A stretch of DNA of 64,000 bases from JAXLWB01 sp046328715 (GCA_046328715.1 JAXLWB010000002.1:321081-385080); one strand, 5' to 3'; counted from the first letter of the stretch, positions 50,231-59,050 are shown. Program-made: numbers and translations. The notes: generated from the sequence alone by a model not told the origin.

Positions 50231-52459
50231 GTTGCGTTGCTGCCCCCAGTGCGGCAACCAGTGCAAGCTACGTTGCAACAAAGCGATCAGTGCTTGCGTC
50301 AGCCCATTGCTCGCTGACAACGGCATGCGTGGCAACAGTTGCTGCCAGAGTTGTTCGGGGCGGCGAAGCGAAGGTTGCAATTTGTTGGCTTCAAGACGGA
50401 GAAGGCGGAGAAGAGATTGGAGACTGGAGACTGGAGACTGAGGGTTTGTGCCTGCGGACTGCGCAAAGTAAATCGCAGTGATCAGATCGATCAAAATGGC
50501 GGCGATGCCGCGGGCGGCGTATTCGTTGCCGAGGCGACGCAAACCTTTTTCGGAGGTAGCGTAGGCGTTGGCAAGGTTTTGGGCGCATTGACTGCGGAAG
50601 TTGTCGCGCTCGGTGGCGGGCGTCAGGCCTTCGGCGAAGTCGCACACGAGTGGGTGGAGGCGAAGGGTGGCGGCGTCCACCGGCTCGATCAAACTGGCGC
50701 GTTCCAGTTCCTCCAGCGCATCGCTCAACGGTTGTTCCCATTCATCCACATCCTGCAAACCAGCCAGCAACCCCAGGCGGGCATTGGGAATCACCTCAGC
50801 TTCGGGCAGTTGCCCCGCTATCCGAAAGAGCAGACGGGCATTTTCATCCTGCAACATGGCCCATTGCTCTTGCAACACAGCGCTCAAACTCTTGTGATAG
50901 TCGTCGAGGCTGACTTTGGCTACGTCGTTGTGTAGCTTTTCCGCTCCCAGTGTGTGCAGCCGTTGCAGGTAGCCAACAATCGCCCCGCCCCGTTTTTTCA
51001 GTGCAGCAGCAGCCAGGTTCAACATCAGCGGCAGATAGCCAAATTGTTCACAGAGGCGGTTGAGATCGGGGTCTTGCGCTAGCTCGGCGCGGGCGGTCAG
51101 CAAAATCTGGCGGGCAGGTTCGGGCAGCAGTCGTTGCAGCGGCAGTTCGACAAAACGGTCAATGCTCAATTTGCGGCGGCGGGTGGTCACGATCAACTTG
51201 CCGCCCAGGGTCAGGGCTGTCATCTGCACGCCGATCTGGCGGGTGCGCAGATGGTCGGGTTCTTCCACGTTGTCGAAGATCAGCAGGGCGTTGGGGTGTT
51301 CGTCCAGGTAGTGTTTGAAGGCGGTGATCTTCTGCTCGCTCAGATCGCCGGTACGCTGTGGGTCGGCCACGGGCAAACCGAGCGTCACACAAAAATCGGC
51401 CAGTTGTCCACGGATAGCATTGAGGTCAGCGGCGGTTACCCAGAAGATACCGTCGGGGTAATTAGCTTCGTGGCGGCGGGCATAGTGCGCTGCCAGTTGT
51501 GTCTTGCCCAGCCCGCCCATGCCGGTAATTACCGGGCAGATGCTCACGGTGTTTTGGGTTTGCAGTAAAGCGTGCAGTTCGGCAAGTTCGTCGTTGCGAC
51601 CGAAGAAATGTTCGTTGAAAGGATATTGGCCGAAGATGCCTCGAATTGCGAATTGCGAATTGCGGATTGCGAGTCTTTCTAGGTCGGGTGAGGTGGTCTG
51701 ATAGATGATCTGCTGCTGGATGACGGTTTTGTTGCCAGTAACCTTATCGCCTTCGACTTTATCTCCTTCAATCTTGTCACGGTTGACAAAGTCGCCGCCG
51801 ATGTTTGCATCGCCAGCAATGGCTGTGCCGCCTGCGGTGTGGAATTGATTGGTAGGGGGTGGGGCGTTTGTTTCCTCAACTTCTTCCCATTCTGCAGGGC
51901 GCAGTGTATTGGCATCCCCTTGCCCTGCCAAGTGACAGGGCAACAGTGCCTCCGGATAGCGGCGTTCGATCTCGTTGAGGCCAAACCCTTTAGCCCTGGC
52001 AAGAGTCTCGCCAGCCGCTAGTGCGCCGTAGAAGCCGCGCGCAAAGGCACGGGCGGCATCGTCGCGAATGGCTCCCGCAAAGCCCAGCACACATTCCACT
52101 TGTTCGGCGATGGCGGCGGCCTGTTCGTCGCTGTAGCAGGCGTTGAGGACGACGCAACGCACCTGCCCTTTGAACAACTCGAACAGCTTGGCCAGTGCAG
52201 GGATCGAAGCACTTTGGCTTTCGCCCTGCTCGTTGACAAACATCAACTCGCCATAACGGCTGCCATGTCCACTGAAATGGACGATGGCAGCTTGGCTTTG
52301 GCGCAGCAGATCGGGCAGATCGTCGAGCCGGGCGGCGGGTTTGGCAATCACCTCGAAGCGACTGCCCTTGAGGGCGGCCTCAATCTGGCGCAACTCGTCA
52401 CCAGCGAGCAGCGTGTCGGCGTTATCGGGATTGGCGGAGAGAAAGAGGATGCGGATCAT
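49547..52459 (-). CDS. CHAT-NB-ARC-WD40 NLR-like protein, N-terminal part
   Basis: STAND-type signalling protein, 970 residues to a premature stop. Residues 1-180: CHAT caspase-like protease with H65 (VHFSGHGS) and C108 (VVLNACYS). Residues 216-247: a GD-x-x-x-GDKV repeat linker common in such proteins. Residues 285-680: NB-ARC/NACHT ATPase with Walker A GMGGLGKT (313-320), Walker B ALLIFDN (391-397) and a winged-helix-like region. From about 730: WD40 blades of EQTL-x-GH type. Members act in programmed cell death or anti-phage defence; here the role is inference. Two repeat-derived inserts are visible, AIRNSQFAIR (264-273) and SPVSSLQSLLRLLR. A one-base deletion at 49572-49575 separates the last blades. 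Confidence 0.88.
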   Translation of the reverse strand: MIRILFLSANPDNADTLLAGDELRQIEAALKGSRFEVIAKPAARLDDLPDLLRQSQAAIVHFSGHGSRYGELMFVNEQGESQSASIPALAKLFELFKGQVRCVVLNACYSDEQAAAIAEQVECVLGFAGAIRDDAARAFARGFYGALAAGETLARAKGFGLNEIERRYPEALLPCHLAGQGDANTLRPAEWEEVEETNAPPPTNQFHTAGGTAIAGDANIGGDFVNRDKIEGDKVEGDKVTGNKTVIQQQIIYQTTSPDLERLAIRNSQFAIRGIFGQYPFNEHFFGRNDELAELHALLQTQNTVSICPVITGMGGLGKTQLAAHYARRHEANYPDGIFWVTAADLNAIRGQLADFCVTLGLPVADPQRTGDLSEQKITAFKHYLDEHPNALLIFDNVEEPDHLRTRQIGVQMTALTLGGKLIVTTRRRKLSIDRFVELPLQRLLPEPARQILLTARAELAQDPDLNRLCEQFGYLPLMLNLAAAALKKRGGAIVGYLQRLHTLGAEKLHNDVAKVSLDDYHKSLSAVLQEQWAMLQDENARLLFRIAGQLPEAEVIPNARLGLLAGLQDVDEWEQPLSDALEELERASLIEPVDAATLRLHPLVCDFAEGLTPATERDNFRSQCAQNLANAYATSEKGLRRLGNEYAARGIAAILIDLITAIYFAQSAGTNPQSPVSSLQSLLRLLRLEANKLQPSLRRPEQLWQQLLPRMPLSASNGLTQALIALLQRSLHWLPHWGQQRNSPALEQTLTGHKDTVDSMAVLDANRIVSASGDRTIKVWNLATGSVEQTLSGHERDVNAVAVIDSQRIVSASDDRTLKVWNLESGALEQTLRGHKFSVSSVAVIDSQRIVSASYDGRLKVWNLQIGAVEQTLRGHKSPVRGLAVIDSQRIVSASHDNTLKVWNLQIGAVEQTLRGHKDSVSGVAVIDWQRIVSSAGGIWGSDNTLKVWNLQSGAVEQTLRGTKTVSWQ

Positions 52460-52478
52460 GGGTGGGGGAGATTATTCC

Positions 52479-53198
52479 TTAATAAGGTGGTTCGGCAGGC
52501 CCATCGTAACCACACATGCCTAAACGCGGTGAATTGTAGATTTGGGATGGTGGACCATATTCATCACATTCGTGTTCTTCAACGTGTTGGTCGCAGAGCA
52601 TACATTCACCGTTTTCATTTTCGTACATGCACTGCGTGCAATAGTGCGTGGCTGGCGCTCCACAGACCATACATTTGAAGTCAAGCGGGTAGTTGCGTGC
52701 CATCAACACGATGGGGTGCTTCGTATTGGGTTTGCCGTTACGCTCACCCAATACCTTGATCACTAGTTCAGAGGTGGTACCAAAATCATATTCATAGGGA
52801 ATTTCCAGGCCAGGCTCGAAGAGCGTTTTGACCTGCAAATTCATCGATTTTTCGTCTCCGACATTTAACTCATCGTTAAACATTTGGGTGTAGCGCCAGT
52901 CGCCAATATGAAACGCACTGAGATGACCACAACACTCCAGCCAAATTTCACGTAGATATTCGTCTAGACTCACTAGCTTTGCGTTGCCACGCATTTCCAG
53001 GTGTAGCCAGTAGTCCCCACTCCAGGCATCCTTTACTTCTAGATGGTAAAGCGTTTGTTCCGTTTCTTTGCCGGCTGCGGCTTTTGCTTGGGCAGCTTGA
53101 CGTTGTTCGCAACTGAGCAGATGTTTTGCCATGCCACTGCGCGTCATCTCTTTGCCACAGTAGATGCAAGAGCCACGCGTCATCTTATGCCGAGTCAT
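52479..53198 (-). CDS. pRiA4b ORF-3-like protein with two zinc motifs
   Basis: 239 residues. An N-terminal CCHC-type finger (CIYCGKEMTRSGMAKHLLSC) precedes a pRiA4b ORF-3-like domain (YHLEVKDAWSGDYWLHLEM, FHIGDWRYTQ, YDFGTTSELVIKVLGE), and a B-box-like Cys/His cluster ends it (CMVCGAPATHYC ... CMLCDQHVEEHEC). The central domain is often found near mobile elements and is of unknown function. ATG at 53198 has AAGGAG seven bases upstream. It lies 20 bases upstream of the CHAT gene on the same strand, so the two may be co-transcribed. Nucleic-acid binding is plausible from the fingers. Confidence 0.82.
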   Translation of the reverse strand: MTRHKMTRGSCIYCGKEMTRSGMAKHLLSCEQRQAAQAKAAAGKETEQTLYHLEVKDAWSGDYWLHLEMRGNAKLVSLDEYLREIWLECCGHLSAFHIGDWRYTQMFNDELNVGDEKSMNLQVKTLFEPGLEIPYEYDFGTTSELVIKVLGERNGKPNTKHPIVLMARNYPLDFKCMVCGAPATHYCTQCMYENENGECMLCDQHVEEHECDEYGPPSQIYNSPRLGMCGYDGPAEPPY

Positions 53199-53337
53199 AG
53201 TCAACTCCTTGGAAAGCAACGCAGAACAATCCGCTACCTTGTTCTGCCGCTTGATAATTGCGTAGATTATATCACACGACTGCATCCGCCACAGCACAAT
53301 TCTTGACCAACCGCATCTTCCCTTCGATAATACCTTT

Positions 53338-54957
53338 GTGGCTACAAACTCGCTTACTCTCCAATCTCCAATCTCTAATCTCTCCCTACTAGTCTTCACC
53401 ACCGGTTTCGTCACCCTCGGGGTCGAGCTGAGTGCTTCGCGCCTGTTGGAGCCTGCCTTTGGTAGCAATCAACTGGTTTGGGCGGCGCTGATTGGCATGA
53501 TCTTGCTCTATCTTTCCGTCGGGGCGTGGCTGGGCGGTTGGCTGGCGGATCGTTATCCACAGCGCCGTGCCCTCGATTTAACCTTGACGCTGGCAGCGAT
53601 TGGCGTAGCGCTGATCCCGACGCTCAGCCGACCGATCTTACGCCTGGCGGCGACTGGAATCGAGCAGTTTGCACCTGGCTTGTTAATCGGTGCACTGCTG
53701 GCGATTGCGCTCCTTTTCTGTCTGCCGGTGATCTTACTCGGCACAGCGACGCCCTGGGCGGTGCGTTTGAGTGTAGCGAATCTGCAAGCGACCGGTTCAG
53801 TTGCTGGTCGCTTATCGGCGTTGGCCACCGTGGGTAGCCTTTTTGGTGCCTTTGTCCCTGTGTTATGGCTAATCCCGCTCTATGGCACGCGCTGGACCTT
53901 TTTTCTGCTGGCATTGGTCTTGATGGCGGTCTTGATTGTCAGCGGCTTGCGCCAACGTCACTTGGTTTTGATGGTGGGTGCGGTGTTGTTGATTGGCGTG
54001 TTGGCCGCCTGGACAGAATCCACTGGCTCGATTCGCGCCGCCTGGGATGATGGCAGCAATGGCCAGATCATCTACGAGGATGAAAGTCAATACAACTATA
54101 TCGCCGTGCGCCAATGGCACAGTGAACGCCATCTCAAACTCAACGACGGAACCGGCATTCACTCGGTCTACCACCCGGAGAGTGTGCTGGCGGAGGGGAT
54201 CTGGGATTATTTTTTGTTGGCACCTTTTTTTAGACAAGAAGATAAGAAGACAAGAAGAGAGGAAGTAGAAGAGAATCTCCCCATCTCCAATCTCTTAATC
54301 ATCGGCTCAGCTGCTGGCACGGTTTCCGAACTTTACACAAATATCTACGGCTCGATTCCGATTACGGGGATTGAGCTTGACCCGCAGATTATCGAGGTGG
54401 GGCAGCAGTTCTTTGGGATGACACAGCCCAATTTGACGGCAGTGGCAGCCGATGGGCGGCAGTGGTTGACACGCCAAGCAGCCAACGCACGCTGGGATGT
54501 AATCGCCATTGATGCCTATCGCCCCCCCTATATTCCCTTTCATCTGACGACCGTGGAATTTTTTGAATTGGTGCGCAGCCACTTGAGTGAGCAGGGCGTG
54601 CTGGCGATCAACGTAGGGCGGACGGCGCGCAACTATGAGTTGGTCGATGCGCTGGTGGCGACGGTCGGACAGGTTTTCCCGGCGGTGTATGTGATCGATG
54701 AGCCAGGGCCAGCCGATAATCTCGGCAATTCGATGGTCTATGCCACGCTGCAGCCGGTGACGGTTGACGAGGTCAAGACGCTGGTGAAATCGCAGCCAAC
54801 CACCCTACCGGTGGAATTTCGCAACTTTGCCAGCGAGGCAGTGACTCGTTTGCGCAGTGCCATCGTTCCAGCAGAGAAACTCGTTTTTACCGATGACCGT
54901 GCGCCGGTTGAAATGGTGATTCACCGAATTATTCTAGATTTTATCTTTGGAGGGTAA
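53338..54957 (+). CDS. Fused MFS-like membrane protein/spermidine synthase
   Basis: 539 residues: seven or eight membrane helices (about 15-235) including TTGFVTLGVELSASRLLEP, then a spermidine-synthase-like domain with YNYIAVRQW, LKLNDGTGIHSVYHPE, LIIGSAAGTVSELY (SAM-site glycine loop), ITGIELDPQIIEVGQQFF and WDVIAIDAYRPPYIP. Product specificity of such fusions is unknown. GTG at 53338 is the only early start; the first dozen residues (SLTLQSPISNLS) come from repeat DNA, as does RQEDKKTRREEVEEN before the SAM motif (DNA 54231-54297). The true start may differ. Confidence 0.85.
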   Translation: MATNSLTLQSPISNLSLLVFTTGFVTLGVELSASRLLEPAFGSNQLVWAALIGMILLYLSVGAWLGGWLADRYPQRRALDLTLTLAAIGVALIPTLSRPILRLAATGIEQFAPGLLIGALLAIALLFCLPVILLGTATPWAVRLSVANLQATGSVAGRLSALATVGSLFGAFVPVLWLIPLYGTRWTFFLLALVLMAVLIVSGLRQRHLVLMVGAVLLIGVLAAWTESTGSIRAAWDDGSNGQIIYEDESQYNYIAVRQWHSERHLKLNDGTGIHSVYHPESVLAEGIWDYFLLAPFFRQEDKKTRREEVEENLPISNLLIIGSAAGTVSELYTNIYGSIPITGIELDPQIIEVGQQFFGMTQPNLTAVAADGRQWLTRQAANARWDVIAIDAYRPPYIPFHLTTVEFFELVRSHLSEQGVLAINVGRTARNYELVDALVATVGQVFPAVYVIDEPGPADNLGNSMVYATLQPVTVDEVKTLVKSQPTTLPVEFRNFASEAVTRLRSAIVPAEKLVFTDDRAPVEMVIHRIILDFIFGG

Positions 54958-54959
54958 GT

Positions 54960-55514
54960 ATGCCAGCAGCAAATGGCCCAAGTTGGAGTGAACTGCGCAA
55001 AGAGTTGATCGGCATGGAGAAGTTGGAACTGATCGGCTTGCTCCAGGATTTGTACAAGCTGAATAACGACAACAAGACGTTTCTTGCCTCTCGACTGGTG
55101 CAAACTGATTTGGAAAGCCTGGCTGCACCCTATCGCAAAATTATCGAGGATCAGTTTAACCCTCGGCGTGGTTTTCCCAAACTCGGACTGCGGGTGGCAC
55201 GCAAGGCAGTCACTGACTTCAAGAAAGCAGCCAACAATCCAATCGCTGTCATCGATATGATGCTCTATTACGTTGAGCAAGGGGTCAGTTGTACCAACGC
55301 AATTGGCGACATCGACGAGCCATTTTACAACAGCCATGTTTCCATGTATGCCAGCGCAGTTAAACTGATCAATGAAGTGAACGATCCAGCCGTCACCGAA
55401 CAATTCCGTCCACGGGCGCAAAGAATTGTACGCAACACTTCTAGCATAGGCTGGGGCTTTCATGATGAACTGGCAGAGATATACGGGTCAGATTATCCAC
55501 AGGAAGAAGCCTAA
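54960..55514 (+). CDS. Conserved small protein, DUF6155-like
   Basis: 184-residue, mostly helical protein. The opening ELRKELIGMEKLELIGLLQDLYKLNNDNKTFL resembles DUF6155 proteins; this is by recollection of pattern and tentative. No signal peptide or membrane segment. Its ATG lies two bases after the fusion gene stop, with GGAGGG inside that gene's last codons serving as ribosome site, so it is coupled to the spermidine-synthase-like gene. Function unknown. Confidence 0.72.
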   Translation: MPAANGPSWSELRKELIGMEKLELIGLLQDLYKLNNDNKTFLASRLVQTDLESLAAPYRKIIEDQFNPRRGFPKLGLRVARKAVTDFKKAANNPIAVIDMMLYYVEQGVSCTNAIGDIDEPFYNSHVSMYASAVKLINEVNDPAVTEQFRPRAQRIVRNTSSIGWGFHDELAEIYGSDYPQEEA

Positions 55515-55576
55515 AAGGATAAAACAAGAATAAGGTGACGGGATACATGGCTTTTACACCTTGCCATCCTATCACT

Positions 55577-56638
55577 TCATTGCTTTACAAAATCAACCAC
55601 TTCGTGCAATGAAGTAAAACTTCGTTTACTGCTTGGCGTCACCACCGTCCAACCATTCTCAACCGACACTTGATAGGGCTGTGACGGATCATTATGCAGC
55701 ACCTCAAAACCGACCCGTTCCAGTGCTCGCTGGGTCCACTCTGCCTGTAAGCCACTCCCGTGAAGGCTGATTGGGCCGCAGGGATGACGCTGTAATTTGA
55801 AAGAGCCGAGTGCAGGATCAAACTCGACACCCTCACTCTGAAAGGTCGCTGCCAGTGCGCCGTTCAGCACCAATTCCTCGGGCAGTCCTTGGATCAGCTT
55901 TCCACTGGATGGCAACAACCACAAGCGGTCGGCTACACGAAGCGCCAGCTCCAGGTCGTGGGTCGAGAGCAGCACAGCGGTATGGGTGGTACGGGCCAAC
56001 GTACCTAAAAGCTGCATCATTTCTACGCGCCGCGGCAAATCCAGGAAGGCGGTTGGCTCGTCCAGGATCAGCACCTTGCCTGCTGCGCCCGAATCCGCTC
56101 CGTTATGGTGATTCCCAGTTGAAGAAGTCGCAGTCAACTGGGCCAGAGCACGGGCAATCATCACTCGTTGCCGCTCACCATCAGAAAGTTCATTCACTGA
56201 CCGATGCGCCAAAGGCATGGCCTTGACCTGGGTCAGTGCCCGCTCCACAGCCTGTTGATCATTCGTCGTAAGTCGTCCCCGCCAGTCGGTATAGGGATGA
56301 CGTCCAAGAGCAACCAAACCATAGGCGGAGAGGTTGCCCACATCCACCCGTTCGGTAAGCACGACCGCTAGTCTGCGCGCCAATTCGGCGGGCGGCAGAC
56401 GATGCAGGTTGGCATTGCCCAAGTAGACCTGACCCGCCAAGGGTAATTGCATCCCCGCCAAGGTGCGAATTAAGGTGGATTTGCCCACGCCGTTTGGGCC
56501 AATCAGGCAGGTCAATTCACCAGCACGCAGCGTGACATCGATCTTGTCAGCAACGATGTGTTGCTGGCGATTGTGAAGGTAGCCAATCGCCAGATTTTCG
56601 GTGACCAGGTGGCTATTCCCAACAAAAGTATCAATCAT
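55577..56638 (-). CDS. btuD: Cobalamin ABC importer ATPase (BtuD-like) with C-terminal extension
   Basis: ATP-binding subunit of a vitamin B12/siderophore-type importer, 353 residues. Walker A LIGPNGVGKST, signature NELSDGERQRV, Walker B VLILDEPTAFLDLP, H-loop LLSTHDLELALR. After about residue 260 comes a 90-residue extension (HPCGPISLHGSGLQAEWTQR ... LHEVVDFVKQ) not found in the minimal subunit. The ATG overlaps the permease stop (ATGA). A cobalamin riboswitch upstream of the operon points to corrinoid as substrate. Confidence 0.88.
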   Translation of the reverse strand: MIDTFVGNSHLVTENLAIGYLHNRQQHIVADKIDVTLRAGELTCLIGPNGVGKSTLIRTLAGMQLPLAGQVYLGNANLHRLPPAELARRLAVVLTERVDVGNLSAYGLVALGRHPYTDWRGRLTTNDQQAVERALTQVKAMPLAHRSVNELSDGERQRVMIARALAQLTATSSTGNHHNGADSGAAGKVLILDEPTAFLDLPRRVEMMQLLGTLARTTHTAVLLSTHDLELALRVADRLWLLPSSGKLIQGLPEELVLNGALAATFQSEGVEFDPALGSFKLQRHPCGPISLHGSGLQAEWTQRALERVGFEVLHNDPSQPYQVSVENGWTVVTPSSKRSFTSLHEVVDFVKQ

Positions 56639-57681
56639 TTTGTGAAGCTCTGTTGTCGAACTAGAACCCAAACCACAACCGGCACTCCTAAGAGCGAGGT
56701 GACAACATTAACGGGCAACACGCTCTGGCTGCCTGGCATCTGTGCCACTAGGTCGGCCAGTAGCGCCAAGGTTGCGCCAAGCAGCATCGAAGCCGGCATC
56801 AAGATGCGATGGTCAGCAGTGTTGAAGAGCGAGCGGCAGAGATGCGGCACCGCAATGCCAAGAAAACCGACCGGTCCGCAAAAGGCAGTCACAGCCCCAG
56901 CCAGCAAAGATGCAGTGAGAATAATCCAACGGCGGGTGCTGGTTACGTTAAGTCCCAAGCTGCGGGCGTAGGTATCACCCAAAAGCAGCGCATTGAGTGA
57001 CTTGGGTAGCAACTGTGCCACTGCCAAACCAATCAATATCACCGAAGCAAAGGCCCGCATCTGTGACCAGGTGACGCCGCCGAAACTACCTGCGGCCCAT
57101 AAGCTAAAAAGCTGAATCCGTTCGGGCAGGCTAAAGTAAACCAGTAGGCTGACCAGTGCACTAGTGAGATAGCCGAACATCAAGCCCAGAATCAGCAAGG
57201 TAAGCGTGTTTGGGACTCGCTGCGCCACCAGCAGCACAACACCCATCACCAGTGCCGCCCCTAACGTAGCCGCCAACACCAAACCATAGTCGCCAATCAA
57301 GCCCAAACTCACCAATAGCTTGGCCGAAGAAGCACCCGTGGTGAGCAAGACCAAGGCAACTCCCAGGCTTGCCCCTGAACTAATGCCGAGAATGTAGGGA
57401 TCGGCCAATGGGTTGCGAAAGAGCGTCTGCATCTGCAAGCCGCTGGTTGCCAAAGCCGCACCCGCCAGTGCCGCCGTCAAAGCCTTAGGCAGACGAAAAA
57501 GAAAGATGATATCGGCCCAACTGGCTTTTTCCGGCACACCGCCGAGCAAAATGCGCACCACACTGGCCAGCGGAATACGCACAGCGCCGAACGCCAGACT
57601 GAGCAGAAAGGCCAGGATCAGCAAGGCGATCAGGAGGAATAGAATAGAGCGGCGCAGGCCGAGGTGAGGTGAAGTGGTCAT
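56635..57681 (-). CDS. btuC: Cobalamin ABC importer permease (BtuC/FecCD family)
   Basis: Membrane permease of 348 residues with about ten helices. Family landmarks: LRLPKALTAALAGAALATSG-like start (FRLPKALTAALAGAALA), MQTLFRNPLADPYILGISSG, FGYLTSALVSLLVYF, AAGSFGGVTWSQ and GPVGFLGIAVPHLCRSLF, the ATPase-coupling loop. ATG at 57681 begins at MTTSPHLGL; longer frames read the repeat hairpin at 57683-57755. It is coupled to the ATPase gene by overlap. Confidence 0.9.
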   Translation of the reverse strand: MTTSPHLGLRRSILFLLIALLILAFLLSLAFGAVRIPLASVVRILLGGVPEKASWADIIFLFRLPKALTAALAGAALATSGLQMQTLFRNPLADPYILGISSGASLGVALVLLTTGASSAKLLVSLGLIGDYGLVLAATLGAALVMGVVLLVAQRVPNTLTLLILGLMFGYLTSALVSLLVYFSLPERIQLFSLWAAGSFGGVTWSQMRAFASVILIGLAVAQLLPKSLNALLLGDTYARSLGLNVTSTRRWIILTASLLAGAVTAFCGPVGFLGIAVPHLCRSLFNTADHRILMPASMLLGATLALLADLVAQMPGSQSVLPVNVVTSLLGVPVVVWVLVRQQSFTK

Positions 57682-57682
57682 G

Positions 57683-57755
57683 ATAGACAGGAAGACAAGA
57701 TGACAAGATGACAGGATGAAGGGATGAACCAATCATCTTGTCATCTTGTCAGTTA
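57683..57755. repeat. Intergenic hairpin of GACAAGAT-type 8-mers
   Basis: GACAAGATGACAAGATGACA units face CATCTTGTCATCTTGTC between the binding-protein and permease genes. It could lower permease expression relative to the binding protein. Confidence 0.72.
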
Positions 57756-58979
57756 CTTTAGTTGTTGGTAATAGACAAATTCATGATCTGGCATCAACTC
57801 GGGATGGAAGATGGCGATCAGGTCAGCGAGTACGACGTCCGGTTCGGTGACGGCGCTTTCATAGTAGTCGTTGCCACCATTGGCGTTGGAACGTTTGTTG
57901 TTGTTCCAGACGTTGCCATTCTTGAAGGCGGCGAAGTTGGCATAACGCGAATCGTTAGCTTGCAATGAGGTGAGATCGCCGTAATAGCCAACATTGATCC
58001 AAAAGTCAGCATCCGCCGCCTTTTCAAAGACCGCTTCAAATGCCAATGGGATGCTGGCACTGTTTGGATCGTCCGCCCAGAGATAATCGACATCGGCATC
58101 CGCCAACAACTGCGCGCCAAAACTTTTGCCACCAGCGACATACCAGGTGCCTTGGTAATCGCTGTCGGTAAAGACGGTTGGGTGTTGCTCGGCACTTTTG
58201 GCCTTAGCTACTAGATCCGTGTAGCGTTGTGCAGTTCCGGCAAACAAAGCTTCAGCAGATGCTTCCTTGTTGAAAAAGAGCCCCATAAACTTGCCCCACT
58301 CGGTTCGTCCCAACGGTGCAGTTTCCATCCATTCCGCATTGATGACCACCTTGACGCCTGCATTGAGCAGAACAGGATGGGCATCGGAGTCGGGTGCGCC
58401 AGAACCGTACGTCATCACAATATCGGGTGCCAGGTCGAGCACTTGTTCGACATTTACCGCAGCACCATAGCCGATGGATGGCAGTTTGCCTTCCTCTGCC
58501 ATCTTGAGCACGGTTGGATTGTTGACATAGGTCGTGTCATCGACCCCAACCAGGCGATCTAGCACACCTAACTTGTCCAGGAAGGGCAGATAGGTGGTGG
58601 ACATGGTAATAATACGTTTGATGGGCACGTTGATGATCTGAGTCGCCTCATAGCCTTCAGGAGCCGGGGTACCACATTGCACCAGCACATACTGAAAGCC
58701 TTCTGTGGCACCTGGCCAGGGCGTTTGTACAGTAACTACTTTGTAGTTGTTGTGATAGTCCACGGCAAAGCCTTTGGTCTGGGTCAAAGTCACCTTTTCA
58801 GGGAAATAATCGACGTTGGGGTCGTATGTTTCGACACAGCCATCAGTCAAGTTATTGGCTACTACTGTAGCGTTATTGGTGCTGCTTTCACTCTGAGGGG
58901 CAGCTTGGGGCACAGATTGAACCGGTGCACATGCCACTAGTAACACTGCGAGCCAGGAAATAAGCAAAATTCGCTTCAT
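57753..58979 (-). CDS. btuF: Cobalamin ABC importer substrate-binding lipoprotein (BtuF-like)
   Basis: Class III periplasmic-type binding protein, 408 residues. The signal MKRILLISWLAVLLVAC has a lipobox L-V-A-C17, so it is lipid-anchored. Domain features: VPIKRIITMSTTYLPFLDKL, VGVDDTTYVNNPTVLKMAEE, NVEQVLDLAPDIVMTYGSGA and VVINAEWMETAPLGRTEWGKF, as in iron/B12-binding proteins. GGAG precedes the ATG at 58979. It is the first gene behind the cobalamin riboswitch and terminator, which fixes the likely ligand. Confidence 0.88.
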   Translation of the reverse strand: MKRILLISWLAVLLVACAPVQSVPQAAPQSESSTNNATVVANNLTDGCVETYDPNVDYFPEKVTLTQTKGFAVDYHNNYKVVTVQTPWPGATEGFQYVLVQCGTPAPEGYEATQIINVPIKRIITMSTTYLPFLDKLGVLDRLVGVDDTTYVNNPTVLKMAEEGKLPSIGYGAAVNVEQVLDLAPDIVMTYGSGAPDSDAHPVLLNAGVKVVINAEWMETAPLGRTEWGKFMGLFFNKEASAEALFAGTAQRYTDLVAKAKSAEQHPTVFTDSDYQGTWYVAGGKSFGAQLLADADVDYLWADDPNSASIPLAFEAVFEKAADADFWINVGYYGDLTSLQANDSRYANFAAFKNGNVWNNNKRSNANGGNDYYESAVTEPDVVLADLIAIFHPELMPDHEFVYYQQLK

Positions 58980-59022
58980 GGGTTTCTCCAAGAATTCATC
59001 CAAGATAAATCTTTCAGGCAAC

Positions 59023-59050
59023 AAAAAACCCGACCTCTACGGTCGGGTTT
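59023..59050 (-). terminator. Riboswitch-controlled intrinsic terminator
   Basis: On the minus strand, AAACCCGACC (59050-59041) pairs with GGTCGGGTTT (59035-59026) and is followed by U's to 59023. It lies between the cobalamin riboswitch and the binding-protein gene. A second hairpin (59079-59095, GCGTAGATCAACTACGC on the plus strand) lies just upstream and may be part of the switch. Confidence 0.9.
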
